The position numbers and the translations under genes are program-made. Of a stretch of 5,507 bases of DNA, positions 1 to 5,430 are shown in pieces. Numbering within the stretch: position 1 is the stretch's first letter; each line of letters opens with the position of its first letter. Under the pieces are notes generated by a model. That model did not search any database, was not told the origin of the DNA, and worked only from the letters and a program-made list of their open reading frames with translations. The stretch lies in assembly GCA_049423065.1 (NCBI GenBank), contig JBMSQB010000146.1:1-5507 (forward strand), read 5' to 3'. Origin of the DNA: SYIM01 sp041182885 (GTDB lineage: Bacteria; Pseudomonadota; Gammaproteobacteria; Burkholderiales; Burkholderiaceae_E).

Positions 1-498
1 GCGTTGGGTGGTGCGTTGGGCCGGGGGGCTGTCCCGGCGGGTCTTCGCGCGGTGGTGGCGGCCGGCGCCTGGCTGGCGAGCACGCCTGCCTCGCTTGCGT
101 CCACCGCCGCCAGCCAGTCGCTGCCCGATGCCGCGCCGTCTCTCGATGCCGCGATTCGGGCGTTCACGGGTGGCGCGCCGGTTCGTGCCGGCAAGGTACG
201 CGTCCAGATTGCGCCGCTGGTCGATAACGGCAACACGGTACCGCTCTCGGTCACCGTCGATCACCCCATGCGCGCCGACGATCATGTGGCGGCGATCGCC
301 GTGTTCAGCGAACGCAATCCGCAGCACGAGGTGGCGAGCTTTGGGCTGAGTCCGCGCAATCCCGCGGCCAAGGTGTCCACGCGAATTCGCCTGGCGACCT
401 CGCAGAAGCTGGTGGCGGTTGCGCGGTTGTCGGATGGCAGCCACTGGTCGGGCGAGGTCGATGTGATTGTCACGCTCGCCGCCTGCATCGAGGACTGA
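1..498 (+). CDS. soxY: Thiosulfate oxidation carrier protein SoxY (5' end cut by window)
   Basis: SoxY is the periplasmic carrier subunit that, as a SoxYZ heterodimer, holds sulfur intermediates covalently on a cysteine near its C-terminus during thiosulfate oxidation. The frame is open from base 1. The first residues seen (ALGGALGRGAVPAGLR...) look like the hydrophobic part of a signal peptide, so the true start, and probably a twin-arginine motif, lie upstream; the TTG at 4 is not a convincing start. The mature part shows SoxY-type segments: VRVQIAPLVDNGNTVPLSV, VDHPMRADDHVAAIAVFSERNP, TRIRLATSQKLVAVARLSDGSHWSG. The protein ends VTLAACIED, whereas the family norm is VxxGGCGG; the cysteine (codon 484-486) is kept but its glycines are not. 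soxZ follows after 4 nt. Assignment is firm from sequence and context; the exact function of the altered tail is open. Confidence 0.93.
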   Translation, partial: ALGGALGRGAVPAGLRAVVAAGAWLASTPASLASTAASQSLPDAAPSLDAAIRAFTGGAPVRAGKVRVQIAPLVDNGNTVPLSVTVDHPMRADDHVAAIAVFSERNPQHEVASFGLSPRNPAAKVSTRIRLATSQKLVAVARLSDGSHWSGEVDVIVTLAACIED

Positions 499-502
499 AG
501 CG

Positions 503-826
503 ATGACCGCACGAACCCTGATCGACATGCCGCGTCAGGTGAAACGCGGAGAGATCTTCGAGATCCGCGTGATGATCGGTCACCCCATGGAAACCGGCTA
601 TCGCCGCGGCTCGGACGGTGAACGACTGCCCCGCGACATCCTCACCGAGTTTCGCTGCGAGTTCGAGGGCGAAGCGGTTTTCAGTGCGCGGCTTTATCCC
701 GCCATCTCGGCGAATCCTTATCTGTCCTTCGGGATGGTCGCTGACCGCAGCGGGGAACTGGTGTTCAGCTGGCGCGGCGATCGTGGGTTCGCGCACACCG
801 AGCGGGTGGCGCTCGTGGTGGTGTGA
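503..826 (+). CDS. soxZ: Thiosulfate oxidation carrier complex protein SoxZ
   Basis: SoxZ is the small immunoglobulin-like partner of SoxY in the periplasmic SoxYZ sulfur carrier. The product is 107 residues, a usual SoxZ length, with no signal peptide, as expected because SoxZ is normally exported bound to SoxY through the Tat system. Family segments visible are VKRGEIFEIRVMIGHPMETGYR (residues 13-34; the HPMETG core is diagnostic), LPRDILTEFRCEFEGEAVF (42-60), and YPAISANPYLSFGMVADRSGEL (65-86). The ATG at 503 is chosen because the family's conserved start follows directly and because it sits 4 nt after the soxY stop; a GAGG at 490-493 may be a somewhat distant ribosome site. The end overlaps the soxA start by 4 nt, so translation of all three genes is probably coupled. 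Confidence 0.95.
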   Translation: MTARTLIDMPRQVKRGEIFEIRVMIGHPMETGYRRGSDGERLPRDILTEFRCEFEGEAVFSARLYPAISANPYLSFGMVADRSGELVFSWRGDRGFAHTERVALVVV

Positions 827-1617
827 TCGCCACCTGCCGCCGCTGGCGGGCGGTCTCCCTCTTTTTTCTTCTCCTGGCGCAGCTCGCAATGGTGGCGGGT
901 CATGCCTGGGCGCAAGCTGTTGATTCCCGCCGCTCGGGTTTTGACTTCATGAGCGCCGCCACCCAGGCGCTGCAGCGCGACGACGCGCAGAACCCGGTGA
1001 TGCTGTGGGTGTCGGATGGCGCACGCCGATGGCGCGATGCCTCTGCGGGCCGCGCCTGCACCGACTGTCATGGCGTGGCCGAGCAGTCGATGCGGGGTGT
1101 TGCCGCGCGCTATCCCGCCTGGGACGACAGGCTCGGTGAGCCGGTCAACCTGCAAAAGCGCATCAATCTCTGTCGCGAGCGCCACCAGGCGCAACCACCT
1201 CTGAACTCTGAAGAGGATGCGATGCTGGCCCTGGAATCCTATGTGGCGATGCAGTCGCGCGGCGTGCCGATTGCCCGGCCCGATGATCCCAGGCTTGCCG
1301 ATTCTCTTGAGCGCGGGAGCAGGCTCTACACGACCCGTATTGGGCAGCTGGCATTGTCGTGCGCGCACTGCCACGACCAGCTCGCGGGCGGCCGGTTGGG
1401 GGGAAGCCCGATTCCCCAGGGGCATCCCACCGCGTACCCGATCTATCGTCTGCAGTGGCAATCAGCCGGGTCGCTCGCGCGACGCCTGCGCGGCTGCTTT
1501 GCCGGCGTGCGCGCCGAGCAGCCTGGTTCGATGAGCCGCGAGATGATCGAGCTTGAACTGTTCCTGGCGGGGCGGGCGGCGGGCATGCTGCACGAGGGGG
1601 CGGGGGTGCGGCCTTAG
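823..1617 (+). CDS. soxA: Diheme-type c-cytochrome SoxA, catalytic subunit of L-cysteine S-thiosulfotransferase SoxAX
   Basis: SoxA, with the cytochrome SoxX, oxidatively joins thiosulfate to the SoxY cysteine in the periplasm. The 264-residue product begins with an Arg-containing n-region and a hydrophobic segment (residues 11-26), with likely signal-peptidase cleavage after AWA (about residue 30). Two heme-c sites are visible, CTDCH (79-83) and CAHCH (180-184), so this is the diheme class; many SoxA proteins keep only the second. The cysteine in RLRGCFAGVRAEQP (Cys225) corresponds to the modified (persulfide) cysteine that ligates the active-site heme in known SoxA structures. INLCRERHQ (Cys117) is another family landmark. 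The start is GTG at 823, overlapping the soxZ stop (GTGA). No ATG gives a better signal peptide. No soxX or soxB follows; the next gene is convergent. Confidence is high from motifs plus context. Confidence 0.95.
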   Translation: MIATCRRWRAVSLFFLLLAQLAMVAGHAWAQAVDSRRSGFDFMSAATQALQRDDAQNPVMLWVSDGARRWRDASAGRACTDCHGVAEQSMRGVAARYPAWDDRLGEPVNLQKRINLCRERHQAQPPLNSEEDAMLALESYVAMQSRGVPIARPDDPRLADSLERGSRLYTTRIGQLALSCAHCHDQLAGGRLGGSPIPQGHPTAYPIYRLQWQSAGSLARRLRGCFAGVRAEQPGSMSREMIELELFLAGRAAGMLHEGAGVRP

Positions 1618-1618
1618 C

Positions 1619-1673
1619 GAGCCGCTGGCGCCTGAGCGGCCTTGCTGAGCCGCTGCGCCCGGACGCTCAGGCG
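1619..1673. repeat. Structured convergent junction: 10-bp inverted repeat plus 9-bp direct repeats
   Basis: Between the soxA stop and the gph stop lies a perfect inverted repeat, CGCCTGAGCG (1629-1638) with CGCTCAGGCG (1664-1673), whose right arm covers the gph stop codon. GAGCCGCTG occurs twice (1619-1627 and 1647-1655), and AGCGGC (1635-1640) can pair with GCCGCT in either copy, giving competing hairpins. The position between converging genes suggests a two-way transcription end, but neither side has a T-tract, so a classical intrinsic terminator is not shown. Confidence 0.5.
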
Positions 1674-2359
1674 ACCCGACCCCGCCCGGTCGTGAGCGAG
1701 AGCCAGGCAATGAGTTCGCGTGGCTCGCGGATCAGGTGGTCTGCGCCCCAGCGTTCGGGCGGGTGGTCGGCGCCACAATAGCCGTAAGCGGCCGCCACCG
1801 TGCGCATTCCTGCGGCTCGTCCTGCTTCGATATCGCGCAGATCGTCGCCGATATACACGCAATTGGCTGCGTTCACGCCAGCAAGTTGCGCGCCGTGCAG
1901 GAGCGGGGCGGGATGCGGTTTCGCGTGCGGCGTGGTGTCGCCGCCGATGGCGCAGACCGATCGTTCTGCCAGCCCCAATCCCGCGACGATGGGCTGAACC
2001 AGACGCTCGATTTTATTGCTGATGACCCCCCAGCGGATTCCCGCCGAGTCGAGTTCGGCCAGGACCTCGGGCATGCCATCAAAGAGCCGGGTCCGCGTCA
2101 GCATGCCTGCTTCATAACGCTGCATGAAGTCGAGCCGGACGGTTTCATAAGCGTCATCGCCGGGCTTCAGGCCGAGGCCGCGCCCGATCAGTCCGCGCGC
2201 GCCCGTGGATGCAAAGGGACGCAGGTCGTGATCGTTCAGGGGCGCCAAGCCCTGCTCTGCCCGCATCGCATGAATCGGCGCGGCCAGATCGCTCGCGGTG
2301 TCGGCGAGGGTACCGTCCAGATCAAAGAAAACCGCCTGGGGCCAGGGTTGAGCCGTCAT
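1667..2359 (-). CDS. gph: HAD-superfamily phosphatase, Gph type; probably MupP-like (MurNAc-6-phosphate phosphatase)
   Basis: A cytoplasmic Mg-dependent HAD phosphatase of 230 residues, the usual length for the Gph family. All four HAD motifs are present: FFDLDGT (residues 11-17; nucleophile Asp13, acid/base Asp15), VISNK (112-116; Ser114), HAKPHP (145-150; Lys147) and GDDLRDIEAG (171-180; Asp172/Asp173/Asp176), with a helical cap between motifs I and II. Automatic annotation would say phosphoglycolate phosphatase. However, the position directly after ubiG and segments such as LFDGMPEVL, LGLAERS, GDDLRDIEAGR and WGAD resemble, from memory, Pseudomonas MupP, which removes phosphate from MurNAc-6-P in peptidoglycan recycling. 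The ATG at 2359 lies 9 nt after the ubiG stop, preceded by GAGGCG, so the two genes are one transcription unit. HAD fold is certain; the substrate is inferred. Confidence 0.9.
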   Translation of the reverse strand: MTAQPWPQAVFFDLDGTLADTASDLAAPIHAMRAEQGLAPLNDHDLRPFASTGARGLIGRGLGLKPGDDAYETVRLDFMQRYEAGMLTRTRLFDGMPEVLAELDSAGIRWGVISNKIERLVQPIVAGLGLAERSVCAIGGDTTPHAKPHPAPLLHGAQLAGVNAANCVYIGDDLRDIEAGRAAGMRTVAAAYGYCGADHPPERWGADHLIREPRELIAWLSLTTGRGRVA

Positions 2360-2368
2360 CGTTGCGCC

Positions 2369-3094
2369 TCAATCGGTTGCGGGGCGCCTGAAGGCGGCCA
2401 GGTAGTTCACGGACAGGTCGCCCGGCTGCAACCGGTAGGTTTGCGTGAACGGGTTGTAGGTCATGCCCATGAGACTGTGGACCTGCAGACCCGCCCGCCG
2501 TGCGGCCACGTCCATCTCGGAGGGACGAATGAATTTTGCGTAGTCGTGGGTGCCGCGCGGCAGCAGTCGCAGCACATATTCCGCGCCAACAATGGCAAAC
2601 AGAAATGACTTGGGGTTGCGATTGAGGGTGGAAAAAAATACCCAGCCGCCCGGTTTGACGAGCGTTGCGCATGCGCGGATGGTGGAGGCGGGATCCGGCA
2701 CATGCTCGAGCATTTCCATGCAGGTGACCACATCAAATGCAGCCTGTTCGCGGGTCGCAAGGTCTTCAGCTGCGATCAGTTCGTAGCGGACCTGCGCTCC
2801 GCTTTCCAGCGCATGGAGCTCGGCCACGGCGAGTGAGCGCCGGGCGAGGTCGGCGCCCAGTACGTCGGCGCCGCGTCCTGCCATGGCCTCGGCGAGAATG
2901 CCGCCGCCGCAGCCGATGTCGACCACCCGTGCGCCATCGAGCGGGCAGAGCGAATCGATCCAGTTCAGGCGCAGGGGATTGATTTCATGCAGTGGCCTGA
3001 ATTCGGAGTTGGGATCCCACCACTTTGAGGCCAGCGCCTGAAATTTGGCGAGCTCCGCGGGATCGGCGTTGGCGGTAACGGTGGACTCAGACAC
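2369..3094 (-). CDS. ubiG: Ubiquinone biosynthesis O-methyltransferase (3-demethylubiquinol 3-O-methyltransferase) UbiG
   Basis: UbiG carries out both SAM-dependent O-methylations of the ubiquinone ring, releasing SAH. The product is 241 residues from the chosen GTG at 3094 (E. coli UbiG is 240). Class I methyltransferase motifs are clear: VVDIGCGGG (residues 57-65, SAM binding), LGADLA (79-84, acidic residue for the ribose) and FDVVTCMEMLEHV (120-132). UbiG-typical segments are KFQALASKWWDPNSEFRPLH (17-36), VFFSTLNRNPKSFLFAIVGAEY (152-173), GTHDYAKFIRPSEM (181-194) and YNPF (213-216). An in-frame TTG at 3127 would start inside the terminator T-tract and give an unusual extension, so I prefer the GTG, although its ribosome site is weak. 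An intrinsic terminator lies 27 nt upstream, separating it from ompA; gph follows after 9 nt. Confidence 0.95.
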   Translation of the reverse strand: MSESTVTANADPAELAKFQALASKWWDPNSEFRPLHEINPLRLNWIDSLCPLDGARVVDIGCGGGILAEAMAGRGADVLGADLARRSLAVAELHALESGAQVRYELIAAEDLATREQAAFDVVTCMEMLEHVPDPASTIRACATLVKPGGWVFFSTLNRNPKSFLFAIVGAEYVLRLLPRGTHDYAKFIRPSEMDVAARRAGLQVHSLMGMTYNPFTQTYRLQPGDLSVNYLAAFRRPATD

Positions 3095-3120
3095 AGCTTG
3101 ACCCGCTGATGGGAGTGAAA

Positions 3121-3149
3121 CAAACAAAAACCCCGTCTCGGGGACGGGG
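3121..3149 (-). terminator. Rho-independent terminator after the ompA-family gene
   Basis: Read on the minus strand, a 7-bp perfect GC-rich stem (CCCCGTC/GACGGGG; arms at 3143-3149 and 3131-3137) with a 5-nt loop is followed at once by TTTTTGTTTGTTT (3130-3118). This is a textbook intrinsic terminator for the ompA transcript, about 55 nt past its stop codon. It lies only 27-37 nt upstream of the ubiG start, so it should also limit readthrough into ubiG-gph. On the plus strand the same hairpin is followed only by CTTTG and would work poorly. Confidence 0.88.
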
Positions 3150-3160
3150 CTTTGAACCGA

Positions 3161-3200
3161 CGCGACCGGACTGAGCCGGTCGCGGGACGCGGACGTCCGC
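3161..3200. repeat. Two further inverted repeats in the ompA 3' untranslated region
   Basis: CGCGACCGG (3161-3169) and CCGGTCGCG (3176-3184) form a perfect 9-bp stem with a 6-nt loop. Just beyond is the 12-bp palindrome GCGGACGTCCGC (3189-3200), 4 nt from the ompA stop. Neither has a T-tract. In the ompA transcript they would precede the intrinsic terminator, so the likely roles are 3'-end protection of the mRNA or pausing; that role is inference. Confidence 0.6.
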
Positions 3201-3204
3201 CCGA

Positions 3205-3876
3205 TTAACGACGGGGGCGTGTGCCCACCACCTCGACCTCTACACGGCGGTTCTTGGCGCGGCCAGCGGCGGTGCGGGTGTCAGCGACCGGCTGCCGTTT
3301 GCCCTTGCCTTCGGTGTAGATGCGGTTGGCAGGGATGCCCTTGCTCACCAGATAGGCCTTCACGGCTTCAGCACGGCGGACCGACAGGCGCTGGTTGTAG
3401 GCGTCGGTGCCGATTGCGTCGGTGTGGCCAACAGCGATGACCACCTCGAGCGTGATGCCCTTGATCTTGCCGACCAGATCGTCGAGGCGAGCACGGCCTT
3501 CCGGCTTCACCACCGACTTGTCGAAGTCAAACAGGGCCTCGGCCGCGAACGTGACTTTCTCGCTCGTGGGAGCGGGCGGGGGAGGGGGCGGGGGCTTCGG
3601 AGCGGGCGGGGGCGGGGGCGGGGGGGCCGCTACGCGCGGAGCCGGCGCCGGAGCGGGCTTGGGCAACAGGTCGTCATCGCAACCAGCGATTGCCATGGCG
3701 GGTGTGAAGAAACCGGTGCGCCAGCAGAGGCCGGTACCGCTCTTCACAACGTTCTGTTCTGCGCCGATAACGTAGCCACTTCCCTTTGCCGGGTCGGCTT
3801 TCTGGGCATACGACGCAGTCGACACGGCCAACAACGCCGCGGCGGCAGCGATGGCCAGTTTGACCTGTTTGTTCAT
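3205..3876 (-). CDS. ompA: OmpA-family outer-membrane/peptidoglycan-binding protein with polyproline linker
   Basis: An exported cell-envelope protein of 223 residues that probably tethers the outer membrane to peptidoglycan. It has a signal peptide with cleavage after SYA (about residue 24). A short N-terminal segment follows with Cys51 and Cys66 in GLCWRTGFFTPAMAIAGCD (possible disulfide), then a Pro/Ala-rich linker (72-103), then the OmpA C-terminal domain (about 107-217). This domain includes FDFDKSVVKPEG (116-127), VIAVGHTDAIGTDAYNQRLS (146-165) and NRRVEVEV (209-216). Asp153 and Arg168 match the pair that binds diaminopimelate in OmpA-like domains. There is no room for an eight-strand barrel, so it is not classical OmpA but the short betaproteobacterial form. 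The ATG at 3876 is preceded by a good AGGAG site. A strong terminator follows; I found no convincing promoter just upstream. Confidence 0.92.
   Translation of the reverse strand: MNKQVKLAIAAAAALLAVSTASYAQKADPAKGSGYVIGAEQNVVKSGTGLCWRTGFFTPAMAIAGCDDDLLPKPAPAPAPRVAAPPPPPPPAPKPPPPPPPAPTSEKVTFAAEALFDFDKSVVKPEGRARLDDLVGKIKGITLEVVIAVGHTDAIGTDAYNQRLSVRRAEAVKAYLVSKGIPANRIYTEGKGKRQPVADTRTAAGRAKNRRVEVEVVGTRPRR
3571..3630. repeat. Tandem 30-bp duplication encoding the polyproline linker; G-run tract
   Basis: Bases 3571-3600 and 3601-3630 are adjacent 30-bp copies matching at 25 of 30 positions. Read on the minus strand each encodes ten residues ending in seven prolines and an alanine (OmpA-family residues 83-92 and 93-102), starting AA in one copy and PK in the other. 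On the plus strand each copy contains four G-runs of 3 to 7 bases separated by single bases, the pattern expected of a stable G-quadruplex. The plus strand is the template for ompA transcription. Confidence 0.85.
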
Positions 3877-4005
3877 GACACTCCTCTCGGTAAATGCGCT
3901 ACGACTTCGAAACTTTACTGTTTGACGAACTTCCTGGAATCGGTCTTCCGGACCACAAACGGTGTCCGAGTTTACGATCGGAAAAAGCGGACGCCCTGAC
4001 GCCCG
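3877..4005 (-). other. Spacer between mtaD and the ompA-family gene
   Basis: This 129-bp gap should hold the ompA promoter, because ompA-family genes are usually strongly expressed. On the minus strand I see AGGAG 4 nt before the ATG and a candidate -10 (TAAAGT) preceded by no good -35, so no promoter is called. Near the mtaD stop the heptamer GACGCCC is repeated directly (3990-3996 and 3998-4004), followed on the minus strand by five T; the possible stem is only 4 bp, too weak to call a terminator. Confidence 0.3.
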
Positions 4006-5337
4006 TCAAGCACTGACAACCCGATTCTGCCACACCGGGACGCGGGCCACTACCTCCCGGACCGCGCGAACCGCATCGGCTGAACCCAGTTGTCGCATCT
4101 TCACAACATGTTGGCCTGCGATCCAGACCTCGGCGACATGTTCCCGGCCTGCGGCGTAAATCAGCTGTGACAGGGGGTCGTAGACCGGTTGCAGCTCGGC
4201 GGCGGCGAAGTCGAAGGCCACGAGATCTGCCTGTTTGCCGGGCTCGATCGAACCGATCGATGCGTCCAGGCCGAGTGCCTTGGCACTGTCGAGGGTGAGC
4301 GCCCGCAGCACGGCGGGGGCTGGCCAGACCTCGGCTCGGCCGCTTGCGCCCTTGGCGAGCAGGGCCGCGGTACGCGCCTCGCCCAGCAGATCGAGCCGGT
4401 TATTGCTCGCCGAGCTGTCCGTGCCGATGCCGACCGTTACCCCGGCTTCCAGCAGTCGGGCGACGGGTGCGATGCCGCTTGCGAGCTTCAGGTTGGAGTG
4501 CGGGCAGTGCGCGACCGCAGTCCCCCGATCCGCGAGGAGCGCGATGTCCTGGTCATCAAGGTGCACAGCATGGACGCCGATCAGGTGTGATGTCACCAGC
4601 CCGGCGCGGTCGAGGCGTGCGAGCGGACGCATCCCGTGTTGCGCGAGGCTGCGTTCGACTTCACCAGCGGTTTCGTGAATATGGATGTGGACGGGCAAAT
4701 CGAGTTCGTCGGCCAGCACCGCAACCCGTCTGAGGGTCTCGTCGTCCACGGTGTATGGGGCATGGGGCGCAAGGCAGAAGCTGAGCAGGGGGTCACCCGA
4801 GCAGCTGTCGCGCAGCGCCAGGCCCTTGCGCAGATACTCGCCAGGGCTGCTCGCGTAGGCGGTTGGAAATCCGATCACGATCAGTCCCAGAGCCGCACGC
4901 ATTCCGAGCGAGCGGGCTGCCGACGCGGTGGCCTCCGGAAAAAAATACATGTCGTTGAAGGTCGTGACGCCGCCCCGCAGCATTTCATGGGCGGCGAGCA
5001 GCGCCCCGTCGGCCACAAAATCGGCTCCGGCCAGGCGGGCCTCGGCGGGCCAGATACATTCCTCCAGCCAGCGCGCGAGCGGCAGATCGTCGCCCAGGCC
5101 CCGCAGGAGCGACATCGCGGCATGGGTGTGAAGGTTGATGAGCCCCGGGGTGACCAGATGCCCGGGCAGGGCGAGCTCGGCGATGCCGGGGTGCTTCAAG
5201 CGCGCCTCTTCAAGGAGGCAGACGTCAACAATATGCGCGCCCTCGATCACGATGGCGTGGCTGGTCAGCACCGTGTTGGACGGTGCAACCGGGGCAATCC
5301 AGCTTGGCGCGAGCAGCAGGCGGTCGGGGGTGGTCAC
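4006..5337 (-). CDS. mtaD: 5-methylthioadenosine/S-adenosylhomocysteine deaminase (TRZ/ATZ amidohydrolase family)
   Basis: A cytoplasmic metal-dependent amidohydrolase of 443 residues, about the normal length, expected to deaminate methylthioadenosine and/or SAH to the inosine forms. The fold runs from an N-terminal beta segment (LLLAPSWIAPVAPS), through the TIM-barrel, to a C-terminal IEPGKQADLVAFD (365-377). Residues matching those of Thermotoga TM0936 are present: metal ligands His70 and His72 (NLHTHAAMSLLRG), His219 (HIHIHET), His256 (GVHAVHL) and Asp307 (GIGTDSSASNN), plus Glu99, His192 (APHAPY) and Glu222 near the substrate. HCPHSNLKLASGIAPV (277-292) is typical of this subgroup. Older annotation would read N-ethylammeline chlorohydrolase. 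The GTG start at 5337 gives the family's usual N-terminus but has no clear ribosome site. It heads the minus-strand run mtaD-ompA-ubiG-gph. Family is firm; the preferred substrate is not proven. Confidence 0.92.
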   Translation of the reverse strand: MTTPDRLLLAPSWIAPVAPSNTVLTSHAIVIEGAHIVDVCLLEEARLKHPGIAELALPGHLVTPGLINLHTHAAMSLLRGLGDDLPLARWLEECIWPAEARLAGADFVADGALLAAHEMLRGGVTTFNDMYFFPEATASAARSLGMRAALGLIVIGFPTAYASSPGEYLRKGLALRDSCSGDPLLSFCLAPHAPYTVDDETLRRVAVLADELDLPVHIHIHETAGEVERSLAQHGMRPLARLDRAGLVTSHLIGVHAVHLDDQDIALLADRGTAVAHCPHSNLKLASGIAPVARLLEAGVTVGIGTDSSASNNRLDLLGEARTAALLAKGASGRAEVWPAPAVLRALTLDSAKALGLDASIGSIEPGKQADLVAFDFAAAELQPVYDPLSQLIYAAGREHVAEVWIAGQHVVKMRQLGSADAVRAVREVVARVPVWQNRVVSA

Positions 5338-5360
5338 GGCCGGAGTTTAGTGCAGCTGGA

Positions 5361-5369
5361 TGTTAAAAT
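5361..5369 (+). promoter_or_regulatory. Possible extended -10 promoter element reading rightward
   Basis: TGTTAAAAT matches an extended -10 (TG, one base, then TAAAAT, one mismatch from TATAAT) just outside the divergent mtaD start. No good -35 lies 16-18 nt upstream, which an extended -10 can tolerate. It would drive a transcript into the last 130 bases and towards an unseen gene to the right. AT-rich sequence is rare here, which is modest support. Confidence 0.35.
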
Positions 5370-5400
5370 TCAAAGGTTTGCCATCTGCCGCACCTCGGGC

Positions 5401-5430
5401 TTGCCAGAACGGGAGTACCGGAGCTGGCAA
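5401..5430 (+). other. Stem-loop in the gene-free right end (5338-5507)
   Basis: TTGCCAG (5401-5407) pairs with CTGGCAA (5424-5430), with an inner CGG/CCG stem (5410-5412 and 5418-5420) around loop GAGTA. An earlier TTTGCCA (5377-5383) could pair with TGGCAAA (5425-5431) instead, so two mutually exclusive folds exist. Downstream are a small hairpin CGGGC-GCA-GCCCG (5458-5470) and three GGTCGGG/GGTCGAG repeats (5441, 5455, 5471). No T-run follows the main stem on the plus strand, so it is not a terminator in that direction. I recognise no RNA family. No gene is recognised in these 170 bases. Confidence 0.4.

Noticed and set aside
718..1461. 247-codon open frame on the minus strand opposite soxZ and soxA
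   Set aside because: SoxA with two CxxCH sites and a signal peptide is clearly coded on the other strand; the antisense product is Arg/Gly/Ala-rich with no motif.
823..1617. soxA as broken or monoheme form
   Set aside because: Both heme motifs and the active-site cysteine are present in one uninterrupted frame of normal length.
1736..2608. 290-codon open frame on the plus strand antisense to gph and ubiG
   Set aside because: It lies opposite two genes with complete family motifs. Its translation has no recognisable domain and its length is expected from high-GC codon bias in the real genes.
3095..3127. TTG at 3127 as the ubiG start (adds 11 residues)
   Set aside because: The TTG falls inside the terminator T-tract, has no ribosome site, and the extra residues are unlike UbiG N-termini; GTG at 3094 gives the family length.
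3982..4004. Terminator after mtaD (GC-rich repeat followed by five T on the minus strand)
   Set aside because: The repeats are direct rather than inverted; the best stem is 4 bp with a 10-nt loop, too weak to call.
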